Source of the DNA: Aricia agestis | Lineage: Eukaryota > Arthropoda > Insecta > Lepidoptera > Lycaenidae | Direction of reading: 5' to 3' | Length of the DNA: 64,000 nucleotides | Assembly: GCF_905147365.1 (NCBI RefSeq) | Contig: NC_056407.1 | Coordinates: forward strand, 23,171,980 to 23,235,979 | Shown here: in pieces, positions 42,401 to 54,200 of the stretch | Layout: each line of letters begins with the position of its first letter | Position numbering within the stretch: the first letter of the stretch is position 1 | Program-made: the position numbers and the translations under genes | The notes under the pieces: model-generated | What the model was told of the DNA's origin: nothing | Databases searched by the model: none | The model's input: only the letters and a program-made list of their open reading frames with translations

Positions 42401-43047
42401 AATCATGGTAAATTACGCGGCTAGACAAGTAGGCATACTATGCGGCTGGTGCGGCGGCGTGCGCCAATAAAGAAACACCGCGCCGCTATCCTTCCCGCGC
42501 GCGGTGTCCATGCGTTGGGTAAATAATTATTTAACTTTAAGCTACATTTACTCATTGATCAATTGATATTATTTTTTTATAAGTACCTATTTTTTTTTCC
42601 ATCTAATATTATAATAGCCAAATATCAAGTCCTCGAGTATTGAACATGTCTCACCAGTCATGCTGTATAAAAACCAAAGTATTATTATTTAAGTAAAATA
42701 TATTAAATGAAGGTTTTTTCAGAAATGAAATAAAATTATTTTTGTCAAAACCTTTAAGTAACGCTCTAGAAATTTAGATTACCCGATGTGATGATTGCAA
42801 TACAAGATTTCCTTTTATTATAATTTAATAAACATAACATTTGTACTTAAAAAATTTAATTCTTTCCGTAAATAGAGACTTAACCAACCTGCTCAGTAAT
42901 AACTTGTGCGTATGTTCCGTAGGCACCGAACTGATTGAACACGAAGGGGTTGAGGAGGCTCATGTTGCCGGCCATCTGCTGCATCCGTCTCAGCTGTCTC
43001 TCCTTCTCTGTATCCGCAAACTTCACCACTAAACTCGAGGAGGCTCC
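33477..43047 (-). CDS. bru3: CELF/Bruno RNA-binding protein, 3' part (linker and RRM3)
   Basis: Exons on minus: 43047-42889, one copy of the duplicated exon (A 42189-42075 or an alternative), 40322-40149, 39448-39362, 35576-35499, 34598-34440, 33604-33477 (stop). All phases agree. The first exon encodes the end of RRM2 and the linker start (GASSSLVVKFADTEKERQLR, then RRMQQMAG). The last two encode RRM3: NLFIYHLPQEFGDAELMQMF (RNP2), KCFGFVSFDNP (RNP1) and the family C-terminus QLKRPKDANRPY. GDAELMQMFLPFG and IDRATNQSK match the CELF3-6/bruno-3 branch rather than CELF1/2. Such proteins bind GU-rich RNA and control splicing, stability and translation. RRM1 and most of RRM2 are absent and expected beyond 64 kb. 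Confidence 0.88.
33865..34390. repeat. 73-bp minisatellite in the intron splitting RRM3
   Basis: The phrase GAGTGGCTACGCCATATAAT recurs at 34021, 34094, 34167, 34240 and 34313, exactly 73 bp apart; less regular copies precede it. GCTACGA words recur throughout. It fills most of the 835-bp intron between the two RRM3 exons. Confidence 0.9.
35274..35318 (-). mobile_element. 45-bp internally deleted Helitron
   Basis: On plus it reads A|CTAGCTATTTGACCGAGC, the hairpin, then AAGATATAAGA|T. Both Helitron ends are present with almost nothing between. Confidence 0.5.
37141..37343. mobile_element. hAT-type MITE, 8-bp TSD
   Basis: The ends CAGGGTTTTTCAAAC and TTTGAGAAACCTAGTG are inverted with some decay. 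CCTTAGCT is exactly duplicated at 37133-37140 and 37344-37351. It lies in a bruno-3 intron. Confidence 0.8.
37493..37835 (-). mobile_element. Helitron, minus, diverged
   Basis: It contains ACCGAGCTTTGCTCGGT (the terminal hairpin), CCCCCTATATACTAAATTTT and ends CGTTTAAAGATATAAGA|T. About 150 bp of unrelated sequence is present near the hairpin end. Confidence 0.65.
37960..38110 (-). mobile_element. Helitron head fragment, minus
   Basis: 'ccaaatttcagcaaaattgg', 'gcgtgaagaggttac' and CAGACAGACAGAC are the complement of the (TCTG)n head of the family at 16206. Confidence 0.45.
39732..39848. mobile_element. 117-bp MITE, TAA duplication
   Basis: GGGCTCCCCCACAAAACTGC and its near complement form the ends. 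TAA flanks both sides (39729-39731 and 39849-39851). PIF/Harbinger-like. It lies between bruno-3 exons. Confidence 0.75.
41159..41275 (-). pseudogene. bru3: Duplicated linker exon, copy F (frameshifted)
   Basis: 117 nt. A net +2 change after SHALK shifts the frame (KGWPINPSCRLHQ), so the copy leaves in phase 0 while the downstream exon needs phase 1. Its donor GTAACA opens the true downstream intron. Including it would disrupt RRM3. Confidence 0.7.
41298..41412 (-). CDS. bru3: Duplicated linker exon, copy E
   Basis: 115 nt, open and in phase but the most diverged: QQMALTVAATSYGYMNPMTA and HALNKTTNSVV. If used, it would change the linker more than B or C. Confidence 0.65.
41435..41486 (-). 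pseudogene. bru3: Duplicated linker exon, copy D (5'-truncated)
   Basis: Only the end of the exon remains (LASHALNGMANFVVPPTS), with the normal donor. The acceptor and first half are replaced by the insert, so it cannot act as a full copy. Confidence 0.75.
41487..41757 (+). mobile_element. Insert interrupting the exon array
   Basis: About 270 bp unrelated to the exon unit. The right part has AATAATAATAATA and 'gcctgaaataaatggtaaac', like the polyadenylated 3' end of a plus-oriented retroelement. It removed the 5' half of copy D. Family not identified. Confidence 0.4.
41798..41915 (-). CDS. bru3: Duplicated linker exon, copy C
   Basis: 118 nt, in phase with one extra codon. It is the same as B for about 90 nt, then reads NVPPTYS instead of VVPPTS. 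Its donor is GTACAG, and it is followed by a degenerate stub of a further copy where CAG has become CAT. Confidence 0.65.
41938..42052 (-). CDS. bru3: Duplicated linker exon, copy B
   Basis: 115 nt, open and in phase. It differs from A in AVSAQG and MTVRATHALN. Its acceptor is the 22-bp spacer from copy A, with no room for a polypyrimidine tract; any branch point must lie inside copy A. Confidence 0.7.
42075..42189 (-). CDS. bru3: Duplicated linker exon, copy A (likely the ancestral one)
   Basis: 115 nt, in phase, encoding QQAALMVAATAQGYISPMTA then LASHALNGMANSVVPPTS. Its acceptor (AATATGATATTTGCAG) is preceded by normal AT-rich intron, so it is the copy best placed to be recognised. It keeps the family consensus best. 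Confidence 0.85.
42276..42670. mobile_element. MITE with 35-bp perfect TIRs next to the array
   Basis: TTATACAGCATGACTGGTGA at 42276 and its complement ending at 42670 are perfect over 35 bp. TA at both ends suggests a Tc1/mariner-type duplication. It lies about 85 bp upstream (minus) of copy A. Confidence 0.8.
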
Positions 43048-43127
43048 CTGGAACAATAAACATCGCGTCTTGATTTAATCAATAATAATAATCGTTAATT
43101 TTTATTCAAAATTGTTATGGACGTTTA

Positions 43128-43176
43128 ACAATCCACATGTATATAAATATATTATTTATACGTACATGTGGATTGT
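43128..43176. other. Strong hairpin upstream of the RRM2-end exon
   Basis: ACAATCCACATGTA (43128-43141) pairs perfectly with 43163-43176, and an inner TATAAATA/TATTTATA extends the stem to about 22 bp around a tiny loop. It lies 80 nt before the 3' splice site at 43047 on minus. Confidence 0.6.
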
Positions 43177-43892
43177 GGATCTACAGTACAATCAAAGGTT
43201 ATTTCAGTTACCTAAACTGCGAAAGCAATACGGATTAGTTTCATAATTGAGATTAAATTATAGGACCTATAACTTAGTGGAATGGTCAGTGCATGTTTTC
43301 CATTAATTTCCTTATGAAATATTGTTATGTGCCTCAGAGTAGTATTTATGGACAATATTTCTTGGTTGTTTGCGAAGAACACCGAGTAGGCAGATCCTAT
43401 AGTTTATAAAGAAGACAAAGAGATCTATGATACATTAATGTACTAAATACGCCAAAGAATATCATTAGATCTTAATATTCAAAAGCGAAATGAAATAAAA
43501 CATAAAAAGATCCAGCAATTGAAAACATTATTACAATCTGTCCTCAAAAATAGATTAGAAATATAATAAAGTTCTTTTTGAAATTGCGAATGATGCTATA
43601 ATAAAGATGTTATCTTCAGTGTTGTGGATACAGGCGTCTCCAATTTGGCTCGGAGATGACCGCCCGAGATACGAACTCCGCTGTATTGAATTAAGCAATT
43701 CACGCTTTATAAGAGTACTTTAATTATTTATTTTCCATTTACGTCCTTCCTTTTGTTGCTTTTGACGTGATTGTTTGTGATGTTTATTGAGTTTAGACTT
43801 TAGAATAAGAATTTTATTCTTTGAGAAAAGTATATATTTAAAATGCTAGTATGCAATTTTAATACAAGCACATTAATAAATACAATTTATAC

Positions 43893-44190
43893 GTGGGAGA
43901 GCCATGCTTCGGCACGAATGGGCCGGCTCGACCGGAGAAATACCACGTTCTCACAGAAAACCGGCGTGAAACGCGCTGTGTTTCGCCGAGTGAGTGAGTT
44001 TACCGGAGGCCCAATCCCCTACCCTATTCCCTTCCCTACCCTCCCCTATTACCCTATTCCCTTTTAAAGGCCGACAACGCACCTGCAGCTCTTCTGATGC
44101 TGCGAGTGTCCATGGGCGACGGAAGTTGCTTTCCATCAGGTGACCCGTTTGCTCGTTTGCCCCCCTTATTTCATAAAAAAAAAAATACAA
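43893..44190 (+). mobile_element. SINE, second copy
   Basis: Same family as 14036: GGGAGAGCCATGCTTCGGCA head, CCCTATTCCC middle and TTATTTCATAAAAAAAAA tail. Confidence 0.75.
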
Positions 44191-46362
44191 AACGTGTCAC
44201 ACTATAATATAAAGTACTCGATATTTGCTCAAATGTTAAGTCGTATCATTATCATTTATCATGACCCTAATGTCTGATTTCACTGGACTCACCGCTTTTT
44301 TCATTAAATATTCATAAAAAATACTTCCTACGTAAACATTCCAAGACATTTGTTCAGTTAAACTATAGCTTAAATCAAACAAAACGCCACTACAACTCTA
44401 AACCGAATAGCAAAGTATCTGTTTAACGCCGAGTGAGCATTGTTAATAAAACGAGGGAAACGTGTTTGCCGTACGGTCGGGGAGTCCTTAAAAATGCAAA
44501 GCCCCCGGTGCCACTACAATGCGGGAACTAGCGCTTCATTATGGAGAAAAATATCGGCGTAGGCTCGGGCGCGCAACAGGTTGGCTACCCCTGCAACAAG
44601 TATGGCTGACGTCCAAAAATGCACCGGCCGAGAAACTTCGCAATAATGGAATAGTTTCCTTCGCAAATTCCCTTTGAATTTTAAATAGCTAATTACCGCA
44701 CCATTAGCTCTGAGTATTTTAGCGTGGCCGGCTATTATTTATGGTTCGTGGTTGGATATGGTATGTTCATTGTATAATTTAATATAAGAGACAGTTTGAA
44801 TTACTTTTTAGTGACGGGCTAGTAAATAGATGCTAAATAACGAATAAGTACCTACGTCTGCTAATGCTTCTGTATGCTTTTTTTTGCGTAACGAAAAGAT
44901 GACAAATAAAAACAAATGTACGTTAAGTGATTAAAGACTATAAAGTTATTAAATGAAATGAAAGTACAACACTCAACGCATTTTCATTTCCCTTTATAAT
45001 CCCGTTTCAAAGAAAAACGATAAAAACCGGGTTCAAATTATAACAGATGCTGTCGCTACAGAGCCCTAGTTACAGTGTAATTAAACAATTGTAAATAAAA
45101 TAAGGAAAATCAAATGTTTACCCTTTTATTACTGGAATTGAGAAATTGCTTTAAGCTTAAAGCTTTTATTTCAACGGTAATATTACTTTTTACAACACTT
45201 GTAGATGTTTTTTATTGCTCGATTATAAAGTTAATTTCTATTGAGTATTGACACATTCATATTTTATTTTTAAAATAAATTCATCTGCAATACAAGTTGT
45301 GGTGAGATTTTTAAGTTGTCTCCCGATGCGTACAAACTGCGAAAGACTGACCTCAGTCTTTCGTAGCACTTTGTATGGAGCGTTTCGGGCAGGTCTTTTT
45401 TATGAGATATTTGAATTGTCATATCTTGGTGAATTTTTAAGCTATCAGAGTCATTCTTTCAACGATGTTTCTATTTTTTAAGTGTCCTTCAATTGCCGAT
45501 AAAAAAAAAAATTAATCATCATGCCTATTGAGATTTATTTAATCATTGTATATTTATCTGATATTTGCCTAACGGAAAACACGATTTTCTTATTTTGACT
45601 AGATAGTTATATTTTTCGAAATTATGAATATTTCTGGGCTTTTCAACAAATATCTGTTGCACTTATTGAGTTACTAGCATTAAATAACTTGCACTATTAC
45701 AATCACACACTTTATGAAATAATGGCTAAGTAAAGGAAATATAAGTATTGTATTTAATTTTTAAGTAATATCAAAACATGTTTGGGACTTGCAACCTTTA
45801 CTTTCGTGCTATAATGCGGGAACTGTTGTTACGCGATATTGTTCACTATTAGCTGCAGCGCAAAGCACAATGCCCGGGGCACGATTCTGGAATGTATGAA
45901 TGGGGCTAGCGTGCTTTGATATTTCTGACAGCTCTTAAGAGGTATTCGGTTTTTAGGGTTCCGTATTTATCTACCACAACAACACTTATGAGCTAAAAAG
46001 ACAAATAATTTACTTCTAAGCATTCTAATTAGATATTTAAACCCAAAGTTAAAAGTACTATTTAAAGCTGCATTTGAATATAATACAAATCCCTCATACG
46101 TTCCAAAGTTCCATACTAAAATTCAAACATATCAAAACACTAATAAGTTCCAGGTACAACTCAAACAGCTTTCAACTTCTTAAATGAGACTAGATTTCAT
46201 CCAGACGTGGTGTTCACGTGATTAGTAGGTTCAGGTCGTCTGTCGTCATTTCATGTGTCGGCGCTGGCGGCGGCTAATGGGCCGAGGGGGTTACAGATGC
46301 GAGGGGGTTACAGATACGAGGGGGGTTAGATGCGAGGGGGTTAAAGACAGGTCGCAGATGTA

Positions 46363-46969
46363 AGGGCCCTCGCACATGGCGACTTTTTGAAGCGATGTAG
46401 TAGCCATACTCCCGCGGATATAGTTGCGATTCGCGAAGAGGTCGCTATAGCTGTGTGCCTTACACGGAGCCCTCATTCGGCCGAGATGTAAACGCGATTC
46501 TGTCGGCACAAAAATACCAGAGATCGCTAAAACTATGATCTTTGCTCAGAAGTTATAGAATGTCATGCTTGTTTTGTAAATTACTTTTCATTGTGCAACC
46601 AGATTTGACACGTGGAAATACAGTGATGAGATATAATATGTCCAGTATCCACGCGTTGGTAGTGCGTTAGTATCGCTACAGTAGCGCGTTTCAAATGCGA
46701 CTAATAAGCTGATATCAGTAGCGAGCAGTAGTGCTTTTAGAAAAAAAATCATTAAAACAATTATTACAAAAAAAAAAAAACAACTCAAACAGTATTTCCC
46801 TATCATTGGACCACCTGTGAAGTATCCTCTTTCCAAGAAAGAACCATCAAAATTAGTTTAAAAATGGCGATTTTATTCGGGAATAAACATGAAAAACATG
46901 TATATGGTTAAATTGAAAAACCTCCTTCCTTTTTGAAGTTAGTAACAAAGTCGTCGTGTGCTAGGGCCC
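46363..46969. mobile_element. 607-bp PIF/Harbinger-like MITE
   Basis: GGGCCCTCGCACATGGCGAC at the left and the complement of GGGCCCTAGCACACGACGAC at the right. TAA flanks both sides (46360-46362 and 46970-46972). No transposase frame. Confidence 0.75.
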
Positions 46970-47101
46970 TAAGAGGCGGGGGTGCAAGTCGAGAAAGAGC
47001 GCTCACGTGATCATTAAGTTCTATTGTTGTCTAGTTAGATGCAGCGCCATGATACATTTACCAAGTTTGTATTATGACATCATCAGTATCAGCTTGCTCA
47101 A

Positions 47102-47423
47102 TCTTATATATAAAATTCTCGTGTCACAATGTTAGGCCGCGTACTCCTCCGAAACGGCTTTACTGATTTTAACCAAATTTTATATGCATATTCAGTGGGT
47201 CTGAGAATCGGCTACTGGGTACTTTTTATATTGATAAGTGCATTTGTTGAATAAATAATAGTAAACTTATAAATAATTACAACTCGAGACTGACGGCGAC
47301 CATTGTTTGTGCGACGGGATAGCGATGGACATTGCCATGGTGACATACTTATTTAGTAACTTCAATAAAATAATGCGGCCGAAATACTTCATATGGTAAA
47401 GAAACGTTTGCCGGGACAGCTAG
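47102..47423 (+). mobile_element. Helitron (TCTTATATATAAAATTC family)
   Basis: It starts A|TCTTATATATAAAATTCTC and ends GCCGGGACAGCTAG|T. The body has 'tcctccgaaacggctttac'. A 5'-truncated copy in opposite orientation is at 50781-51075. Confidence 0.75.
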
Positions 47424-48780
47424 TTTTATATCATATTTTATTTTTCGATAAACAGCTGTAAATTTGATAATCATAGTATAGTCACTTTACTGTGTATTAG
47501 TAGATATTAAAACATAATTACGCCGTGAATAAGATAATACAAGAGATGGAATGTAAGCAAAGTGCCAGAAGATTTTCTTTATGGATACTCCAAACTCATT
47601 TATACCTTCGTACTTATTGAAGCTCTGCTGTTTTTGTCTGTCAAATGATTTTTTTAATGTACGCGAAGAAATGAGAACAGCAGCATCCTCGTATTAATAT
47701 TTTTATTACTAAGTTAAAAATTATCGCACTCCTATTATTTGAACGTATGTTTAACAACAACATGATAAATTGAGTTTACGTCAAATCTTAAGTAGCTCCT
47801 TGACTAATATAATTACGTGTCTCTGTGCAGCCGTGTGTCCAAGGCGTGAATGCATCCCAAATATTTTCGATCACATTAAAAGTTTTCATTTGTCAAAACA
47901 AATATCGGGTATAATAAAAACATTGGAATTGGGAGTCCGTGACCCCGCATATCTGAATATTGAATTATACCATTGACGGATTATTTATTCCGACTGTGAT
48001 TTCAATGTTTGTATTTTGATTGTTTACAATTCTTTCGCCTTCGAGTATTATATGTTTTCGTTGCGAAATTTACATTTTATTATTTAAATTGCGGCGCTGT
48101 TTAAATACAGACTACAAATATTTGTGTTTCTATATTTAATACTTTAAGAGCTTGTATGTTGGACGATTTATTTTTGGACGACCCTTTTATCACAGTCATA
48201 AATCCATACTTAATGTTATTAATTTTAAAAATTTGGCTGTATGTTGTCTTTTCACGTTTCAACAGCTGAACAGATTTAGATAAAATTCTGTATACTATAA
48301 ATAATAAGAATCCGAAAAATTACATTAAATAAAATGTATATAGACTTTGAACAATATACTTTTTTGCGCAAATCGAATAAGTGAGTATAAATCTAGTATA
48401 GCACTAGAACAACTAAAAAGTGATGAAGCTCTTAATCGACTTTTAGGTTTTCTAGGCCCAAATATATTTTCATCGAATAATATCTAGATAAGTTTAATAC
48501 CACATGAGTAATCGCATTTTTATTGAGATTCGTCTGGCTTTTACCCGCGTAGAGACGGGTGAATGGGTACAAATCCCTCCGGACCGTTCAAAGGTCCACG
48601 ACTAAAATGGACAGGGAGGCTCTGACTTCGTGTCAATTTTAGTCTCGTGTACAGTGAATTAAAAAAGGATATAGAGTAGAAAGAATAATTTTGAATTTAA
48701 AAGGTCCTTGTGACGACGACACCGATCACTTTTATAGAAACTTCAACATATTATCATGGACTGTCCCGCTTATTGTTTTA

Positions 48781-49465
48781 TTAGCGACCCGCTCCGGCTT
48801 CGCACGGGTATAAAATATATTGCCTATGTCACTCACTGAAAAAATGATAAAAATTTAAAATCGATTCAGTAGTTTTCATTTATATTCATTACTACCCGTG
48901 GCCTGTATTAATGACCGATACCGCCGCAAAAGCTACGTCCCGCAATTTTTAAATCTGTAATATCTTCGAAAATATTCATTTAAATCATATGCTGTAAGGG
49001 TAATAGATAAACATTAAATCAACAATGTATTTAAGGTATTTAATTGGATAAGGATTCATGCTGTAATTATTAAAATTGCTTCGAAAATTAGCCTATATTT
49101 GTCGTAACAAGTAAATTATTGTGGGAAATCCATAAGAGATGGACATATTATACCATCGCGGAGTTTTCTGTAGACCTTTTTAATGTGTACAATACTTGGT
49201 ACATTATTTTGATAAATCTCGTAGGGTTCAGCCTGCGTTAGCAATGTAAGCGGAAAAAATGTAATTATTTACGACATCACATTACAAACCCTAACAATAA
49301 CAGTATTTTCTCCACTATTTAATGAATGTTATTATACTTATAAACCTTCCTCTTGAATCACTCTATCTATTAAAGAAAACCGCAACAAAATCCGTTGCGT
49401 AGTTTTAAAGATTAAAAGGAACAAAGGGACATGAGGGGAAAAAGCGACTTAGTATATTTTTATTA
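48781..49465 (-). mobile_element. Helitron, minus copy of the 8832 family
   Basis: It ends (minus) ACGGGT..GGAGCGGGTCG then CTAA|T. The interior matches 8832-9506 ('tcgtagggttcagcctgcgt', 'gggacatgagggg'). The head runs into an AT-rich repeat and is decayed. Confidence 0.65.
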
Positions 49466-49545
49466 TATTATAATATAATATTATATTGTATTATATTATA
49501 ATATTATATTATAGTATTATATTATAATATTATATTGTAGTGATA
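49455..49545. repeat. AT-only repeat (TATAATATTAT)n
   Basis: About 90 bp of irregular TATAATATTATAT units; adjoins the decayed Helitron head. Confidence 0.8.
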
Positions 49546-50139
49546 GTGATAGTACAAGTGATGTTCGAATCACGAGTAATCTCAAGATTTTATGAAAATG
49601 TATTAGTTAAATTTTTATGTCTCGTGACCAGGTTTAAGCCGAAGTTGCCTAAATATAACGCCTACTTTAATGTAAATACATGTTATGTTAACCCGCCAAC
49701 AGTTACATAATTCCAATGGTTATCAAAGTAACAAACATTTAATACACCTACATGTACGTCGGCCTTAACGAGGTTCGAGTCACATTCATTACGACGTAAC
49801 GTCCAATTACAGGAATTGTTAGCGCGGCAACTTCACACGACTTATATGAGCGAAATAAGTTTTTTATATTAAGTACATAAAATATTGAACTAGGCCAAGG
49901 TATAAGGTGATCCTATTTAAGGTCAATTTATTGCTTATACATTCGTACTAAGTATGACTGCCGCCTACTGCTAAGGGCGAGTTTATATTGTAACGTGACG
50001 ACGCGATGTGACAATGAGTTTAAAAAAATATAACTAGTCTACCTAAAATATAGCCCATGCCCCATGTCATCCGCAGCATCATTATTCCCATTTGCTAAAA
50101 CGGACCGTTACTTTAGTTGCTGTGATTTCACACATACTT

Positions 50140-50755
50140 TCATACTAATATTATAAAAGCGAAAGTGTTTCTGTCCGTCTGCCCGTCTGTCTGTAGAATA
50201 CTTTTTATCCCGGAAAAATTGACGGTTTCCGCGCGTTAAACGAACTTTGGCGCAACAGAGCTACAGGCGTCCTTCGCTGTAGTTCAACTCGTTTAAAAAA
50301 ATAAAAAAAAACTTTTTTTTATACATTCGCACGAAAATTGGCACTCGACTGTACGTACAGAAAATTATACCGCCGTTAATATCCCGTATCTTGATGATGG
50401 AACAACATGGTTTATGAGGCCGGCCGATCTGATCTGAGTAACGGCCGGCGCGTCCTGTCACGCCGGCAGTCAGGAAGGCAATACGGAGACGAATGGGTTC
50501 CTACTGATAATGGAGATACGACTAATTCATTTTAACTAGATGGACGGGTGAATAGGGTTGATTCATTACTAGACGACACCCTCAACGCCGTTGCGCCAAA
50601 ATTGGCTTATCAAGTGGGAACCGTACATTTTCCGGGATAAAAAGTATCTTATGTCCTTTTCCGGTACTCAAAGTATACCCAGCAAAATCAGTTCAGCGGT
50701 TTGAGCGTGAAGAGGTAACAGACAGACATAAACTTTTGCATTTATAATATTAGTA
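50140..50755. mobile_element. Inverted pair of Helitron heads
   Basis: CATACTAATATTATAAAAGC with (TCTG)n opens at 50140. At 50700-50755 the complement of the same head closes (GACAGACAT...TTTATAATATTAGTA). The two ends of this 616-bp unit are therefore the same sequence in inverse orientation. Confidence 0.55.
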
Positions 50756-50780
50756 ATATCATGGATTATATTATTAATTA

Positions 50781-51075
50781 CTAGCTGTCCCAGCAAACGT
50801 TGTTTTGCCGTATAAAGTATTTCACCCATATTATTTTATTGAAGTGACTAAATAAGTATGGCACCATGGCAACGTCCATCGCTATCCCGTCGCACAAACA
50901 ATAGTTGTCGTCAGTCTTGAGTTGTAATAATTTATATTATTTATTCAACAATTGCACTTATCAATATAAAAAGTAGCCACTAGCCGATTCTCAGACCTAC
51001 TGAATATGCATATAAAATTTGGTAAACATCAATCAGTAAAGCCGTTTCGGAGGAGTACGATAACTATCATTGTAA
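50781..51075 (-). mobile_element. Helitron, minus, 5'-truncated
   Basis: It begins A|CTAGCTGTCCCAGCAAACG and matches the copy at 47102-47423 in reverse as far as 'cgtttcggaggagta'. Confidence 0.65.
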
Positions 51076-51204
51076 CACATCACACAACTAACATTGTTTA
51101 CAGAATAAATATAATAATTTATACAAAAGACTTGCTAGTAGCCTTGTCAAGTAGTTCGACAGTAAAATCACAAAGGTAGTTGTTAAAAGTTATATTGTTT
51201 TAAT

Positions 51205-51295
51205 TTAAAGTACTGGCAACGCATATTTTGTCACTTCTTCTGTGCTGTTGCTGTCAGGTGATCCGTTTGTCCACTATTTTCATGTTGCAACTTAA
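51205..51295 (+). mobile_element. Degenerate SINE 3' fragment
   Basis: 'ctggcaacgcatattttgtc' and 'gctgtcaggtgatccgtttg' recall the 3' half of the SINE at 14036, strongly diverged. Confidence 0.35.
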
Positions 51296-54200
51296 CACAC
51301 TAAGTTTTAAACGTAGCTAAAACTAAATTTCAATGCATCACATGAAAACCGTAACGTAAACCTATTTTTTCAGTTTAAATAAATCTAGGGTAAAAAAACG
51401 AATGATCATTTTTAAAAATGTTCAAAGGAATTTCATGAAAAAAGACCAGCAAAGTTTTAAAATCCTATCAAAGTTTTTAAATCATAGCACAGTTTGAAAT
51501 GGATCGAGGAGGTAAACATAAGAAATGAATTCTAAATCGAGCAATGTGCAACTAAAAGCAAAGTAGAAAATCAAAGGTATTAATAATGGAATATCAATAA
51601 CTTCACCGCAAAACCATTTTGGAAACTCGCCAAAGAATAATCGTTTAAAGTGATTAATAGATCGCTTAGTGGAATAAAATAGGAAACCTATTTTAAAGAA
51701 TAAATTGAATCAAGCGACGTCGGACAGACTCATAAAAACATTGATATATAACTTGTAAATAAAGATAAAACATTTTACAAAACGACGTTTCTTTTTACGG
51801 TTGTCGTACAGTGTTGTTAATGGTTGAAAGCAACCGTCAATTTCCTTACAATGTCTCTCTCTATAATTTTCACGGTACATAGATAACGTTAATAGTGAGC
51901 AACAAATGTATTTCACAATATTAGGCTATTAAAAATGCTTTTATGCTTTATTTCGGTCGGAAAAAGGTCACTTTTATGGACAAAGTTATGGTGTTACTTT
52001 ATTGCTTAACAGTTTTTATACTTCGTTTTTATTTATATTTTAATATGTGGACATTATTGTGTAAAATATTTAAGCTTCAGATCATAGGTTTGCTATATCA
52101 ATAAAAATGGATTATCAAAAAGAAATAGAGATATATAAATATATAAATAAATAAATAAATAGCTATGTCACTTGAAACGTTCAGTAACTCGGTTAGAATT
52201 TGATCAATACGCGTTTTGTTACATTTGACACACTAATTGTATACCGAGTGCGGAGTGTTGTCATTAAAATCTTGAATTACAAACCGTTTAGTACGCTGTG
52301 GTTCACCCCGGCCCGCATCTCTAGCTACAGTCTACACGTCAATACCTACGAGTCTGATGTTCTGATTAATGTTATAATGAATGTGAGACCGCAGATTCAG
52401 TCTCACTTAATTGAAACGCAAATGGCGAGGTGTGATTGGTCGGCGCTGAAATTAAACCGGTATAAACCGGTTTAAACGAGTTTGCGCCGGTTCGAGCCTG
52501 TGACAAAGAGCGTCAATTGTGAAGCATCGAACGGTCGGAGGTTTGTTGATATCGGTTAAAACAATTAACGCACTACTGTTTGTTATTTAATCGACTTACT
52601 TTTCGTTTAATATTATTGACGTTTGCTTATGTTGCATTTAGATTTAACAATAATGTTACATTAAAACTTTACGCTCTCTGAACATCCAATTATGAGATAG
52701 TTAAGAAATGTACAAAGCAGCACAAACAATAAGCTCACAGAATAAAAACACTTCGTTTTATTTAATTAAAAATACAATATAAAACGTTTTAAGAAACATT
52801 GAATACCCAAGCTTCTTACTGAAATCTTCATAGCAATTAAGTACGAACATTTAATTTAAGCCTAAGGAACTAAGGGGCAATCTTAAGCAAATCCTTTTGC
52901 CATAAAAGTGGTGTAGAACAGATTTGACTGCTAAAATTTGTGGCGAAGGCTTTTCTAAATGTCACAGCTTTAGCCCTTACGTAATTTCGTTGATATTGCA
53001 TTTTGCTCTATATAATTGCTTTGCTTTTTTAGGTAAGTATATTATATTTTTAAAATCGTAAACTAATACAGTATTATAATATGTTATGTTGTGTGTTATA
53101 AAAATATCTCTTGTAGGTATATAAAATTTAATTGGTATATAATAATATTATAATAACTGAGACATGTATAAAATTGTACATGTATTACTCATACCTAGTG
53201 TGTAGGTGGGTCTTAGCTAGATATAAAGAAGTACTCCTTCATTTTATACTTCCTACACAAACACAAACTTATTCATACACATTTCAAAGATGATAGAGCG
53301 TATATTATGCTGACGAATTAAGATAAGCTTATATTTCTGAAACATATTTCTTAGAAATAGTAATATTACTAATAATAATTTTCGACCATATCTCTTGAAA
53401 CGAGTTTAATATCTCAAAAGAAAGCATTTACATAACATTCCACAAAAATGTGTTAGGTACGGGCAACCTTCGACCACAGGCGGGTCTATTAGAAATAATG
53501 AGGCAAAAACAATCTACGATAACAGGGACCTAGATTCTAAATTCAGGTTGATGAAGCGCGGGAGTAAAAAGCGGCCAATTTGACAAACGCTTATTCGAAT
53601 TCGGGTCCGCAATAACTGCCTATTGTATTATTCATCGTCCAATTATAGTAAAAGGAGTTTTCTTCCGCAGGGCCGATCTGAGAGACCTTGTTTGGCTCAA
53701 CAATCCGGGGCTGCCACTCAAATCGTACGTTTAAAGTTGAATTGTTTTGTTTATTTTGAATTTTAGACGGACAAATTTTTGAACTGAAGTTTCCTATGTT
53801 GGGTTTAAAAATAATATTGTAAAGAATATCTGTCTTTGCGATTCCTTAGGCGTACTAAGGAATCGCAGAAAACTTCTTATATTTATCAAAATAAGGAAAA
53901 GTCTTGTGTTTAATAAAATAAGCAACTGTAAACAGCCCTAAACACACAGCATGTTTAGTTCAGTATACCTTCGTGTAAATACATAATTTAATGGCCGATG
54001 TGAATTCACTCGTGAAACCTTATTTCGTCCCCCTTGTCCAACATACTCCATTCTATATCTGATTTAGTTTTATTCCTTGTCCTAAATAAAGCGATACGAA
54101 TTATAAAAAAAAAAATGTCTGATACTTATTCTAGATAGTTATATTTCCATTACTTATTAGTAAATCCGCTTTACTCGAATAAACAGAGTAATTAGTGGGA

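Noticed and set aside
45308..45366. pre-miRNA hairpin around GCGAAAGACTGACCTCAGTC
   Set aside because: The stem is good but the loop is about two bases and the flanks look like a MITE core, which does not fit Drosha/Dicer processing.
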